NCBI GenBank assembly: GCA_965226435.1
Contig: CBDDCY010000012.1
Span: 620,001 to 684,000, forward strand
Origin: UBA6623 sp965226435
GTDB lineage: Bacteria; Acidobacteriota; Terriglobia; Bryobacterales; UBA6623
Direction of reading: 5' to 3'
DNA: 64,000 bases
Part shown: positions 45,686 through 54,731 of the stretch, piece after piece
Layout of the letters: each line of letters starts with the position of its first letter
Numbering within the stretch: position 1 is the first letter of the stretch
The notes under the pieces: model-generated
Databases searched by the model: none
Told to the model about the DNA's origin: nothing
Seen by the model: the letters and a program-made list of their open reading frames with translations, nothing else
Translations under genes and position numbers: made by a program

Positions 45686-47143
45686 ATGAAATCACTCAAT
45701 CGCCGTCAATTCGTTCTCGGGAGCGGAGTCGCCGCGGCCGGAGCCGGGGCGGGTGCCGCCGAGAGAGCGAAGGGCGCGGATCGGAAGCGAGTTCGCAATA
45801 TCCTGTTGCTGATCTCCGACGACCACAGTCCGCTGGCGGGGTGCTACGGCAACCCGGTCGTCAAGACGCCCAATATGGACCGTCTGGCCGCCCAAGGAAC
45901 GCTTTTCGAGAACGCCTTTTGCACCACGCCTTCGTGCAGCGCCAGCCGCTCGGTCATCCTGACGGGACAATACAATCACACCAACGGGCAATTCGGCCAC
46001 GCCCACTTGCCGGCGAATTTCCACACGCATTCCGAAACGCCGTCGATTCCGCGCGTGCTCAAGCGAGCCGGATTCGCGACGGGCGTGATCGGGAAGCTGC
46101 ATGTGAATCCGCCCGAGGTCTACCCCTGGGATTTCGAGGTCCCGCAGTCGTCGAACGCCGGTTCACGGGATGTCTGGGGCATGGCGCAAGACACCCGCCG
46201 TTTCTTCGCGGAACATGCCGAGGAGCCGTTTTATCTGCACGTGGGGTTCAGCGACCCTCACCGGGCGAGCGGGCCGGGGCTGTTCGCCAACCACCGCGAG
46301 TACCCGCATGTGGCGACGCGACGCTATGAGCCCGGCGACGTCCTGGTGCCGGACTTTCTGCCCGCCACGCCCGAGGCGCGGATGGAGTTGGCGGAATACT
46401 ATCAGTCGATCGATCGGCTGGACCAGGGCATCGGTTTCGTGCTCGACGCCCTCGATGAATCGGGCCGCGCCGACGAGACGCTGGTGATCTATATGAGCGA
46501 TCACGGTATGCCCTTCCCGGGCGCGAAAGGGTCGCCGTATGATTCAGGCTTGAGGGTGCCGCTAGTGATTCGTTCGCCGGCACAGGAACGGCGGGGCGTC
46601 GTCAGCGACGCCATGGTGAACTGGACCGACATCTTGCCGACGGTTTTGGATTCGGCGGGAGTGGAGCAGGGGGGGAAATCGGTCGGGCGGTCGCTGATGC
46701 CGATCCTCGAACAGAGCAACCCGGCGGATCGCGATTCGGTTTTCTTCTCGCACACGTTTCACGAGATCGTGAACTACTATCCGTTTCGCGGCGTGCGGAC
46801 CCGCCGGTTCAAGTACACGAAAGTGCTGTTCCCGGAGTTGGCCATGCCGCTGCCTAGCGACTTGTGGGATTCCCCGACCTGGCAAGGGACCGAGTGGCGA
46901 CGTCTTCGGAACATGGGGCGGCGTTCGACCGAGGCGGTGGTCCGTCATGCGGCCGAGGAGCTATACGATATCGACGCGGATCCGATGGAAAGCACGAACC
47001 TGGCCGAGCAATCCGCGTATGCCGACACGCTGGCGCGCCTGAGAGGTCAAGTGGATCAGTTTCGCCGAGAGACGGGCGACCCCTGGTTGGGGTATTTCGA
47101 GCGCATCGGAAGGCCCGCGGAAGAACCCCGAACGGTTCGATGA
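45686..47143 (+). CDS. Secreted sulfatase
   Basis: 485 aa. Tat-like signal (NRRQFVLGSGVAAAGAGAG), then sulfatase-family core: metal residues in LLISDDHSP (Asp45/Asp46), the formylglycine motif C-S-A-S-R at 84-88 within TPSCSASRSVILTG (Cys to be modified), KLHVN and the second metal site YMSDHGMPFPGAKG. C-terminal LYDIDADPMESTNLAE is typical. It removes sulfate from a sulfated glycan or arylsulfate and needs formylglycine-generating enzyme, which is not in the window. GAGGAG lies just before the start. Confidence 0.92.
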   Translation: MKSLNRRQFVLGSGVAAAGAGAGAAERAKGADRKRVRNILLLISDDHSPLAGCYGNPVVKTPNMDRLAAQGTLFENAFCTTPSCSASRSVILTGQYNHTNGQFGHAHLPANFHTHSETPSIPRVLKRAGFATGVIGKLHVNPPEVYPWDFEVPQSSNAGSRDVWGMAQDTRRFFAEHAEEPFYLHVGFSDPHRASGPGLFANHREYPHVATRRYEPGDVLVPDFLPATPEARMELAEYYQSIDRLDQGIGFVLDALDESGRADETLVIYMSDHGMPFPGAKGSPYDSGLRVPLVIRSPAQERRGVVSDAMVNWTDILPTVLDSAGVEQGGKSVGRSLMPILEQSNPADRDSVFFSHTFHEIVNYYPFRGVRTRRFKYTKVLFPELAMPLPSDLWDSPTWQGTEWRRLRNMGRRSTEAVVRHAAEELYDIDADPMESTNLAEQSAYADTLARLRGQVDQFRRETGDPWLGYFERIGRPAEEPRTVR

Positions 47144-47328
47144 ATATGCTCGGCACTAGGGGATCGTAGGGGATTCGTCCGACGGATGGGATTTGGCTCG
47201 TTTGGTACGATGATCCTTAGGTGCGCGAGCCGTGTTGTGACCCGCGGACAAGCCCCTCGACCTACAAGGAAAGGGGCCCGGCCGGCCGGAATTGGCGACC
47301 TTCCCCTAAAAAGCAGTACCGAGACATC

Positions 47329-48105
47329 GTGAAACTGAAGCAGGATAAGATACGTCGTCCTCCAGCGGGAGCCGACCCCGCCGATCCGAAAAAGCGGAAG
47401 GCGTCCAGCGTGGAGACTTTGCTGGGAGACGAGCCCCCCATGGCGGAGGCGGCCGAGGAGCTTCCCGCCGCCAAGGCGCTTCCGGAGGAGCCGGAGTGGA
47501 GGGAAGAGGTCCCGCCGAGTCCGCTCGAGGAGGACTTGAGCCCGACAGACAACGGCGACGAGTCGCCGCTTGTGAGCACACCGCCGGATCACGAAGATTC
47601 CCCGCCGGGACCGCGAGTCGTTCCCGATAGAGTGCCCGACGAGGTAGTGCGGTTACGGGCTGAAGTGGAAAGCCTGCGGAATGAAAAACACAAACTGGTG
47701 GATCGGCTGCAACGGGTCCAGGCTGAGTTCGAAAACATCCGCAAACGGTTGACCCGGGAGAAGTCCGAGGCGCGGCAATACGCCGCCATGGAAACGATCG
47801 AATCGTTGTTGCCGATCGTGGACGATTTCGAACGTGCCTTGAATACACCCGGGATCGACCCTCAGTTGCACCAGGGCTTGGAAATGATCGGCAAGCGGAT
47901 TTTCGACGTCTTTGAGCGCGCGGGGTTGAAGCAGATCGACATAGGCGACGGGAAATTCAACCCCCACCTACACCATGCCGTTGACAAGGCCTCCGCCGAA
48001 AACGACAAACAGGATCAAACGATCTTGGAAGTCTATCAAAGGGGCTATTTGTTCATCGACCGTCTGTTGCGCGCGGCCCTCGTTAAGGTGGCGGTGAAAG
48101 ACTGA
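47329..48105 (+). CDS. grpE: Nucleotide exchange factor GrpE
   Basis: About 258 aa from GTG 47329; the frame is open to 47221 and the start is not certain. An acidic, disordered N-terminus (EEPEWREEVPPSPLEEDLSP) precedes the family core: the long coiled-coil helix VVRLRAEVESLRNEKHKLVD, ENIRKRLTRE, LPIVDDFERAL and the C-terminal NPHLHHAV and VYQRGYLFIDRLLRAALVKV beta domain. It releases ADP from DnaK. dnaJ follows 116 bp downstream; dnaK is not in the window, and no CIRCE operator is visible. Confidence 0.93.
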   Translation: MKLKQDKIRRPPAGADPADPKKRKASSVETLLGDEPPMAEAAEELPAAKALPEEPEWREEVPPSPLEEDLSPTDNGDESPLVSTPPDHEDSPPGPRVVPDRVPDEVVRLRAEVESLRNEKHKLVDRLQRVQAEFENIRKRLTREKSEARQYAAMETIESLLPIVDDFERALNTPGIDPQLHQGLEMIGKRIFDVFERAGLKQIDIGDGKFNPHLHHAVDKASAENDKQDQTILEVYQRGYLFIDRLLRAALVKVAVKD

Positions 48106-48221
48106 GCAGCCTGTGCACGTCCCGTCCGGCCGGTGCGCTGTCCGAGCGGACTCCGGCCTACCCCGGCTCTGAAGGTATCTGATCGGGGTCCCTCCCAACG
48201 ATTGCTAAAATTGAATCAGCG

Positions 48222-49334
48222 GTGGAAAAGCAAGACTACTACGAACAGCTCGGCGTCCCACGCAACGCGGGGGATCAAGAGATTAAGAACGCCTACCGCA
48301 AGCTGGCGATGAAGCATCACCCCGACCGCAACCCGGGGGATGCCGCGGCCGAGGACAGGTTCAAGGGGGCGGCGGAGGCGTACAGCGTTCTCAGCGATCC
48401 CGACAAAAGAGGCCGCTATGATCGCTTCGGGCACCAAGGGCTTGCCGGCGGGGGCGGGGGCGGATTCAACCCGGCCGATTTCAGCGATTTCTCCGACATT
48501 TTTGGCGACTTTTTTGGTTTTGGGGACCTTTTCGGCGGGGGACGGCGGGGACGTCCTCGCCGCGGCGCTGATTTGCAATATGAGCTTGAGATTGATTTCG
48601 AGGACGCCGCCTTCGGGTTGAATACCGAGATCCGTTTCCCGCGCATGGAAAGTTGCGAGGAATGCAAGGGCAGCGGGGCGAAAAAAGGCAGCGGCCCGAC
48701 GGCTTGCGGCCAATGCGGCGGGCGCGGCCAGGTCCAGTTCCAACAAGGTTTCTTTTCGATCAGCCGCCCTTGCTCGGCTTGCCGGGGAGCGGGGCGCATT
48801 ATCGAAACCCCGTGTCCGCGCTGCCGCGGAGAGGGCTCGGTGCGGAAGCAGCACAAGCTGAAAGTGAATGTTCCGCCGGGCGTCGATACGGGAGTGCGCT
48901 TGCGGCTCAATGGCGAGGGTGAGGCGGACCCGCGCGGGGGGCCGTCGGGCGATCTGTATGTGGTGTTGCATGTTCGCGAGCATCCGATATTTGAACGCTC
49001 GGAGAACGATCTGTACTGCCAGGTGCCGGTCAATGCGGCGCAAGCGGCGCTGGGAGCCGAAATCACGGTTCCGACGCTCGAAGGGGATGCAGGGCTGAAG
49101 ATTCCTTCCGGCGTGCAGACCGGCGCTAAGTTTCGACTGCGCCATCAGGGTGTGGCGGATGTCCGCAACGGGCGGCGCGGCGACTTGGTGGTCCATGTGA
49201 AGGTCGTCACTCCCGAGAAATTGACAAAGAGCCAACGCAAGCTTTTCCAACAACTACTGGACGAATTGCCCGCCGACAACGCGCCGATCGAAAAGGGCGT
49301 GTTTGAGAAAGTCAAGGATTTCTTCGCCGGGTAA
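48222..49334 (+). CDS. dnaJ: Chaperone DnaJ
   Basis: 370 aa from GTG 48222. J domain with H-P-D in MKHHPDRNPGD, glycine/phenylalanine-rich linker (FGDFFGFGDLFGGG), four C-x-x-C-x-G-x-G zinc repeats (CEECKGSG, CGQCGGRG, CSACRGAG, CPRCRGEG) and a C-terminal substrate-binding region (GDLYVVLHVREHPIFERSEN). It delivers unfolded clients to DnaK and stimulates its ATPase. Grouped with grpE, which supports a heat-shock unit. Possible -10 (TAAAAT) at 48204-48209. Confidence 0.95.
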   Translation: MEKQDYYEQLGVPRNAGDQEIKNAYRKLAMKHHPDRNPGDAAAEDRFKGAAEAYSVLSDPDKRGRYDRFGHQGLAGGGGGGFNPADFSDFSDIFGDFFGFGDLFGGGRRGRPRRGADLQYELEIDFEDAAFGLNTEIRFPRMESCEECKGSGAKKGSGPTACGQCGGRGQVQFQQGFFSISRPCSACRGAGRIIETPCPRCRGEGSVRKQHKLKVNVPPGVDTGVRLRLNGEGEADPRGGPSGDLYVVLHVREHPIFERSENDLYCQVPVNAAQAALGAEITVPTLEGDAGLKIPSGVQTGAKFRLRHQGVADVRNGRRGDLVVHVKVVTPEKLTKSQRKLFQQLLDELPADNAPIEKGVFEKVKDFFAG

Positions 49335-49419
49335 GCCCGGCGCCAACCTTCCGCCGAGACCCTTTGCGCACCGCGGTCACTCGACAGACAAGGGTCCCAC
49401 GGGTTACGCTCGTCAACGC

Positions 49420-50865
49420 ATGAACCCCTCGCCAACCACTTCCCTCGGCGACATGTCTCCCGAGGAATTCCGTCGCTTCGGCCACCAAATCGTTGATTGG
49501 ATCGCGGACTACCGTGAGCATCCGGAGCGCCATGCCGTTTCGCCGAATGTCGCGCCGGGGGCTCTGGTCGAATCGTTGCCGGCTCGGGGCCCCGAGGCCG
49601 GCGAGCCGATGGAACGCATTCTCGAGGACTTCGAGAAAAGTATCCTGCCTCATGTGACGCACTGGAATCATCCCGGCTTCATGGGTTACTTCGCGACGAG
49701 CGGCAGCGGCCCGGGGGTGCTGGGAGATCTGTTGGCCTCGGCTTTGAATCCGATCGGGTTGTTGTGGAAGACCTGTCCGGCGCTGGTGGAACTCGAGCAG
49801 GTCACGCTACGCTGGCTGGCCCTTTGGATGGGGCTGCCGGCGGATTGGTTCGCCATGACGCTGGAAGGCGCGTCGACCGCGACGATCCACGCCGTCATCG
49901 CGGCTCGCGAAGCGGCTTTCGCGGCGGATCGCGAGGCGGGTCGCGCCCCCGACCCGAGCCGGTTGACGCTCTACACATCCGAACAGGCGCACTCCTCGGT
50001 CGAGAAGGCCGTCTTGGCCCTTGGGTTGCCGCGCGAAAATTTTCGCATGATCGAAACGGACGAGGAGTTTCGGCTGCGGCCCGAGGCGCTGGCGGCGGCG
50101 ATTGACCAAGATCGAGCGGCGGGCCTGCGGCCCTTTTGCGTGACGGCGACGGTGGGTACGACGTCCACCTCAAGCGTCGATCCGGTTCCGGCGATTGCCG
50201 CGATTTGCGGAGACCGCGGCCTCTGGTTGCACGTCGATGCCGCCTATGCCGGTTCGGCGGCCATCCTCGAGGAAAAGCGGCACATCCTCGATGGTTGCGA
50301 GCAGGCCGACTCGTTTGTCGTCAATCCGCACAAGTGGCTCTTCGTCCCGATGGATTTGACGGCGTTTTATTGCAGCCGTCCCGAGGTTTTGCGCCAGGCG
50401 CTGTCGCTGGTTCCTGACTACTTGCGGACCGAGGAAGATCCCAAGGCAGTCAATTTCATGGAATACGCCTTGCCGCTCGGCCGGCGGTTTCGCGCGCTCA
50501 AGCTGTGGTTCGTGATGCGCTATTTCGGGCGAGAAGGGTTGGCGGCGAACCTGCGGGAGCATATCCGCCTGGCCGGGAAACTGGCGCGATTGATCGATGA
50601 GCACGACGATTTCGAGCGGTCGGCACCGGTTCCCTTTTCGCTGGTGTGTTTTCGTTTTCATCCGGCGGGGAAAACGGACCAGGAATTGGACGCGCTCAAT
50701 CAAGGGCTGCTTGACGCGATCAACGCGGGCGGTGAATTTCTTCTTTCGAGCACGCGGCTGAAGGGGCGGTTGGTTTTGCGGGCGGCGGTTGGAAATTTGC
50801 GGACGGGCGAAGACGAAGTGGATCGGCTTTGGGCAATGTTGGTCGAAAAGGCGGGCGAAACGTGA
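49420..50865 (+). CDS. Pyridoxal-phosphate-dependent amino acid decarboxylase
   Basis: 481 aa from ATG 49420. Group II decarboxylase: THWNHPGFMGYFATSGSGPG, MTLEGASTATIHAVIAAREA, LWLHVDAAYAGSAAI (Asp binding the PLP nitrogen) and the Schiff-base lysine in SFVVNPHKWLFVPMDL near residue 304. Sequence is nearest aromatic-L-amino-acid decarboxylases (tryptophan, DOPA, phenylalanine). It would make the matching amine. No transporter or regulator adjoins, so the purpose here is unclear. Confidence 0.92.
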   Translation: MNPSPTTSLGDMSPEEFRRFGHQIVDWIADYREHPERHAVSPNVAPGALVESLPARGPEAGEPMERILEDFEKSILPHVTHWNHPGFMGYFATSGSGPGVLGDLLASALNPIGLLWKTCPALVELEQVTLRWLALWMGLPADWFAMTLEGASTATIHAVIAAREAAFAADREAGRAPDPSRLTLYTSEQAHSSVEKAVLALGLPRENFRMIETDEEFRLRPEALAAAIDQDRAAGLRPFCVTATVGTTSTSSVDPVPAIAAICGDRGLWLHVDAAYAGSAAILEEKRHILDGCEQADSFVVNPHKWLFVPMDLTAFYCSRPEVLRQALSLVPDYLRTEEDPKAVNFMEYALPLGRRFRALKLWFVMRYFGREGLAANLREHIRLAGKLARLIDEHDDFERSAPVPFSLVCFRFHPAGKTDQELDALNQGLLDAINAGGEFLLSSTRLKGRLVLRAAVGNLRTGEDEVDRLWAMLVEKAGET

Positions 50866-50885
50866 TCGCCCGAGCGCCGCTTCCT

Positions 50886-52934
50886 CTAGTTCACATACAA
50901 GAATGCGTTGAGGCTGAAGACCGCCAGGGCAAATTCAGACAGCGGCCGGTCGGCGAGGAAGTCCATGGCGAGGACGAGTTCCTGTTGGCTGGGGTCGCGG
51001 CCGGCGGCCAAGCGATAAGCCTGTTCGACTTGTTCCCGCGGATCCTCACCAACCTCTTGAAACAAACGGTCGGCAAACGATCGGGCCAGTCGATTGGAAA
51101 AATCTCCGTTGAGCAACTCGAGCGCTTGGGGTGGGTGAGTGCTCGACTCGCGCCGTGCGCAACTGGTTTGCAGCGGAGGTTGATCGAAGACTTCGAGAAA
51201 CGGCACGCGCAAATTACGTTTGGCGATCAAGTAGACCGAGCGGCGGTTGTGCTCGCCTGAATCGTCGGCCGGCCGCCACTGAATGGGTTTATAGAGCAAT
51301 TCCACCAATTCCCGCTCGACCGGCACCATGACGCTTGGTCCGCCCATCGTCGTGTTGAGCCGACCCGACACGGCAAGCATGGCGTCACGCAATTGCTCGG
51401 CGTCGAGACGGCGGCGAGTGAAGCGCCAGAGCAGACGATTCTCCGGGTCTTTTTCGACGGATTCGACGGATTCGACCGACGCTGTTTCAGGCGGCGAGCG
51501 CGAATCCCGGCGGTAGGTCTTGCCGAGAAGAATCAAGCGATGCAGGTGCTTCAGGCTCCAGCCGCTGTCGACGAGTTCGTTCGCCAAGAAATCAAGCAAC
51601 TCGGGGTGGCTGGGCCGTTCGCCGTTGACCCCGAAATCGTTGGCTGTCTTCACGATGCCTTGGCCGAAATGGTACAGCCAAACGCGATTCGCGATCACGC
51701 GGGCGGTCAGCGGATGAGCGGGATCGGTGATCCAGTCGGCCAGACGAGTGCGCGGATTGTCGATGTCGGCATTGAGCTCGGCGGCGCCGTCGGGCAACAA
51801 AACTCCCAGTGCGCGCGGACCCACCGCGTCGCCCTTTCGATCCCAGTTGCCGCGCTCGAGTACGTGGATCAGCGTGCGTTCCTCGGCATCGTTTTGAATA
51901 CTGCAAAGCGTGGGCAACGGCGGCGGCAGGGTCGTTTCAAGGCGGTCGACCTGGGCGAAAATCGGACCACGCTCGACGACCGGAAGCGCCTTGGCCTTTT
52001 CCCGCAGCTCTTTGATCTGCTCGTTGACCGCGTCGGTCGTCTCCTTCCAAGCGGCTTGTTCATCGTCCTCGGCGAGGATCACGTTGTGCTCGCGAGTGGC
52101 GGCTAGGAAGGCCTGTAATCGGTAGTAGTCCTTTTGGCGAACCGCGTCGAACATGTGGTTGTGACAGCGCGCACAGCCCACGGTCAAACCGAGAAACGCC
52201 GCGCCGACAATATCGGTGCGTTCGGTCAGCACTTCGTTGCGGCTGCTTGCGACTTCCTGGTTCCCGGCGTTGCGGCGAACCGCCCCCAAGCGATGGAAAC
52301 CGGCGGCGATCTTCAGCTCGTGATTTTCAGGGTCGATTTCGTCACCGGCCAATTGTTCACGAATGAAGAGGTCGTAAGGCTTGTCGGCGTTGAACGAACG
52401 AATCACATAATCTCGAAAACGCCAAGCCCCCGGCAGATGGCGATCGTATTCGAAACCTTCCGATTCGGCGTAGCGAACCACATCGAGCCAATGCTGCGCC
52501 CAGCGCTCGCCGTAACGCGGATCAGCCAACAATCGTTCTACCAGGCGCGGGTAGGCGTCCGGCGAGCGGTCGGCCATGAAGTCGGCTGTCTCGGCGGGAG
52601 TGGGCGGCAGACCGATGAGATCGAAATAGAGCCGCCGTATCAGAACGCGGCGATCGGCGGGGGGCGCCGGGCTCAGCCCGTTCGCGGCGAGCTTGGCGAG
52701 AATGAAGGCGTCGACGGCCTCGACACCTTTGCGCAAGGCCTCGGGCGCGTCGGCGCTGCGAATCAAATCGCGGTCATGCGAGCTTTCGAAGGCGGGGATT
52801 TCAGGGCGGACGCGCGGAAGAAACGACCAGTGCTTGCGTTCGCTGTCGAGATAGTCGGCTTTCGGGGCGGCATTCGTAGCGACGCCGATAAGGCACCCGC
52901 CGACGATGATCGCAACCGCGAGTCGTGGGGTCAC
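50886..52934 (-). CDS. DUF1549/DUF1553 (PSD1-type) secreted protein
   Basis: 682 aa from GTG 52934, with an export signal (RLAVAIIVGGCLIGVATNAA); the frame is open upstream to 53546 but that stretch is antisense of the ThuA gene. DUF1549: AVDAFILAKLAANGLSPAP, RRLYFDLIGLPPTPAE, QHWLDVVRYAESEGFEYDR. DUF1553: HPLTARVIANRVWLYHFGQG, LLVDS-like LANELVDSGWSLKHLHRLIL, and C-terminal ELLNGDFSNRLARSFADRLF. The usual N-terminal cytochrome domain is absent. These large proteins are typical of Planctomycetota and Acidobacteriota; function unknown, often tied to complex-polysaccharide use. Confidence 0.9.
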   Translation of the reverse strand: MTPRLAVAIIVGGCLIGVATNAAPKADYLDSERKHWSFLPRVRPEIPAFESSHDRDLIRSADAPEALRKGVEAVDAFILAKLAANGLSPAPPADRRVLIRRLYFDLIGLPPTPAETADFMADRSPDAYPRLVERLLADPRYGERWAQHWLDVVRYAESEGFEYDRHLPGAWRFRDYVIRSFNADKPYDLFIREQLAGDEIDPENHELKIAAGFHRLGAVRRNAGNQEVASSRNEVLTERTDIVGAAFLGLTVGCARCHNHMFDAVRQKDYYRLQAFLAATREHNVILAEDDEQAAWKETTDAVNEQIKELREKAKALPVVERGPIFAQVDRLETTLPPPLPTLCSIQNDAEERTLIHVLERGNWDRKGDAVGPRALGVLLPDGAAELNADIDNPRTRLADWITDPAHPLTARVIANRVWLYHFGQGIVKTANDFGVNGERPSHPELLDFLANELVDSGWSLKHLHRLILLGKTYRRDSRSPPETASVESVESVEKDPENRLLWRFTRRRLDAEQLRDAMLAVSGRLNTTMGGPSVMVPVERELVELLYKPIQWRPADDSGEHNRRSVYLIAKRNLRVPFLEVFDQPPLQTSCARRESSTHPPQALELLNGDFSNRLARSFADRLFQEVGEDPREQVEQAYRLAAGRDPSQQELVLAMDFLADRPLSEFALAVFSLNAFLYVN

Positions 52935-53009
52935 TGCACCCACAGTAGTCGAAAGGCGCGGGGTACGGCAAGCCCTGTGGTACGCTGCAATGCGGAGGGA
53001 CCGAAACAC

Positions 53010-53825
53010 ATGTTCCGCTGGATTTTGATCTTGACTTTGCTGCCGCTGTCGACGTTGAACCTTTGGGGGGCGGAAGACGCCGAGAAGAAGCACATCCTGT
53101 TCCTGGGGGCGAGCGTTGATTGGGCCCACGATTCCGTCTCGCGGGCGATGTACACGATGGAGAAAATCGGCCAAGAAAGCGGGCTGTTCGATGTTCGCTT
53201 CCACACCGACATTGAACTGTTGACCAAGAAAAAACTCGGTTCCAACAAGAAGAATCTTGACCATTTCGACGCGCTGATGTTCTTCTGCCAAGGGGATCTG
53301 CCGCTGACCGACGAGCAGAAGGCCGCCATCATGTCGTTCATCCGCGAGGACGGCAAGGGTTTTCTGGGGACACACAGCGCGACCGACAGCTTTCGCGCCG
53401 GTTGGCCCGAGTATGTCGAGATGGTCGGGGGCGCTTTCGATGGGCACCCCTGGAATCAGAAAGTGCGCGTGCGCGTCCACGATCGTGCATTCCCGGCGAT
53501 GAAGCATCTCCCGCCTGCATTCGAGATTGCCGACGAGATCTATCAACTGAATCGCTACTCGCGCGACAAGCAGCGGGTTTTGATGAGCCTGGACGTTTCC
53601 TCCGTTGATCTAAGCGCCAAGGGCGTGAACCGGACCGACGGCGATTTCGCCGTGGCTTGGGCGCGCCAGTGGGGCAAAGGCCGTGTGTTTGTCAACGTGC
53701 TGGGGCACCGCCCGGAGGTTTGGGACCGGCCCGACATCCAAAAGATGTGGCTGGAAGCAGCGCGCTGGGTTCTTGGCTACACCGACGCCGACGTCACGCC
53801 GCTACCCAAGCCGACCGACGACTAA
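53010..53825 (+). CDS. ThuA-domain exported protein
   Basis: 271 aa from ATG 53010 with GGAGGGA upstream. Signal peptide (RWILILTLLPLSTLNLWG). ThuA-like flavodoxin/glutamine-amidotransferase-like fold: HILFLGASVDWAHDSVSRAM, DALMFFCQGDLPLTDEQKAAI, KGFLGTHSATDSF, YVEMVGGAFDGHPWNQKVR and WARQWGKGRVFVNVLGHRPE. ThuA proteins are linked to trehalose or other sugar catabolism in some bacteria. It is transcribed divergently from the DUF1549/DUF1553 gene across ~75 bp, and such pairing with PSD1 proteins suggests a shared polysaccharide-related pathway. Confidence 0.9.
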   Translation: MFRWILILTLLPLSTLNLWGAEDAEKKHILFLGASVDWAHDSVSRAMYTMEKIGQESGLFDVRFHTDIELLTKKKLGSNKKNLDHFDALMFFCQGDLPLTDEQKAAIMSFIREDGKGFLGTHSATDSFRAGWPEYVEMVGGAFDGHPWNQKVRVRVHDRAFPAMKHLPPAFEIADEIYQLNRYSRDKQRVLMSLDVSSVDLSAKGVNRTDGDFAVAWARQWGKGRVFVNVLGHRPEVWDRPDIQKMWLEAARWVLGYTDADVTPLPKPTDD

Positions 53826-53838
53826 AGACGAATAGGGC

Positions 53839-53920
53839 GCGGCTCGGGTGGGTGAAAGTCCGATCCGTTGGTAGCCGTTGTGAATCTCCGGGTAGCGCGA
53901 AATTTGAAGTTTCAGGTTAG
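53839..53920 (+). repeat. 82-nt dispersed gene-end repeat, copy C
   Basis: Ungapped match to copies at 30937-31018 (about 77/82) and 5746-5827 reverse complement (about 71/82). The last bases hold the TAA (53917-53919) of the next minus-strand gene, in the same repeat position as the mutS2 stop in copy A. Confidence 0.88.
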
Positions 53921-54540
53921 ACTTCCGTAATTCCGTCGCCCACCACGAAGAAACGAAATCTTTCCGGCGGCAGCGAGGCTTCCTTGGCCGCGTCGGCCCA
54001 GGTGTGGTACGCCTTTTGGGCGATCGGAGCATTGAAAACCAGAAACTTATCCGAGAGGCATTCGAGCGGCGGAGGCTGCCGAAACGCCAGGCGGAAACCC
54101 ACTGCGTTTTCGAGATTGACCGTACCCAAGGGCACCGCTTTATCCGACAGCAAAGTCACGAAACTGCTGCGGTTGACGTGCGGCCACAGGTCGGGATGAA
54201 TCAGCGGGCGCAACGCCGGCTTATGTTCGAAGGTGACTTCGCATTGCCGAATCCATTCGACAATCGATTCGCCCCACTTCCAGTGCTGCACGAAACCAAG
54301 GTAGTGCTCGGCGAAGTTGATCGCGAGATTGAAACGGCGCTGCTCGAAGGAATTGTCGGATTCACCGGGATCTCGAAACACTTCGGGAACCAGCGATTCC
54401 GACTCGACCATTTCCTCGGCGAGCGCAACAACTCGATCGAGAGCGCCCGGGGCGCTGTCGTCCTTGAGCATCAGGGGAGGGAGTTCGTGGGTCTTGCCCC
54501 CCGGAATGTCGACGTATTTTCGATCCCCGACGATCTCCAT
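53917..54540 (-). CDS. Conserved-looking protein of unknown function
   Basis: 207 aa from ATG 54540. It has a globular composition with no signal peptide or helix: EIVGDRKYVDIPGGKTHEL, then an alpha-helical middle (ALDRVVALAEEMVESESLVP) and a beta-rich C-terminus (SSFVTLLSDKAVPLGTVNLE, ERFRFFVVGDGITEV). No family recognised. It ends inside an 82-nt repeat. Codon use looks like the neighbours, so it is probably a real gene of the host. Confidence 0.6.
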   Translation of the reverse strand: MEIVGDRKYVDIPGGKTHELPPLMLKDDSAPGALDRVVALAEEMVESESLVPEVFRDPGESDNSFEQRRFNLAINFAEHYLGFVQHWKWGESIVEWIRQCEVTFEHKPALRPLIHPDLWPHVNRSSFVTLLSDKAVPLGTVNLENAVGFRLAFRQPPPLECLSDKFLVFNAPIAQKAYHTWADAAKEASLPPERFRFFVVGDGITEV

Positions 54541-54731
54541 GGTTCGCCTCCGGCGACCGCTGCGCCGCCTAGCTCTAAAGACGGGTCAGCGCGTTTATGG
54601 TTTCAGTCGCGAGTTGCAGCAATCATAAGCCATATCGGATCGATTGGCAAGGTTGTTCGCGATTTCTCAGGTTTTCGTCCCAGAGGGTGTGGGCGGGATA
54701 CCCTACATCTCGCGCGCCAAGTCTATCGCGG

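Noticed and set aside
47144..47328. CIRCE heat-shock operator upstream of grpE
   Set aside because: No TTAGCACTC-N9-GAGTGCTAA-like sequence is present there or before dnaJ.
52134..52933. N-terminal extension of the ThuA open frame over the PSD1 gene
   Set aside because: It is antisense to conserved DUF1549 coding. The true ThuA start is ATG 53010, with a signal peptide and ribosome site.
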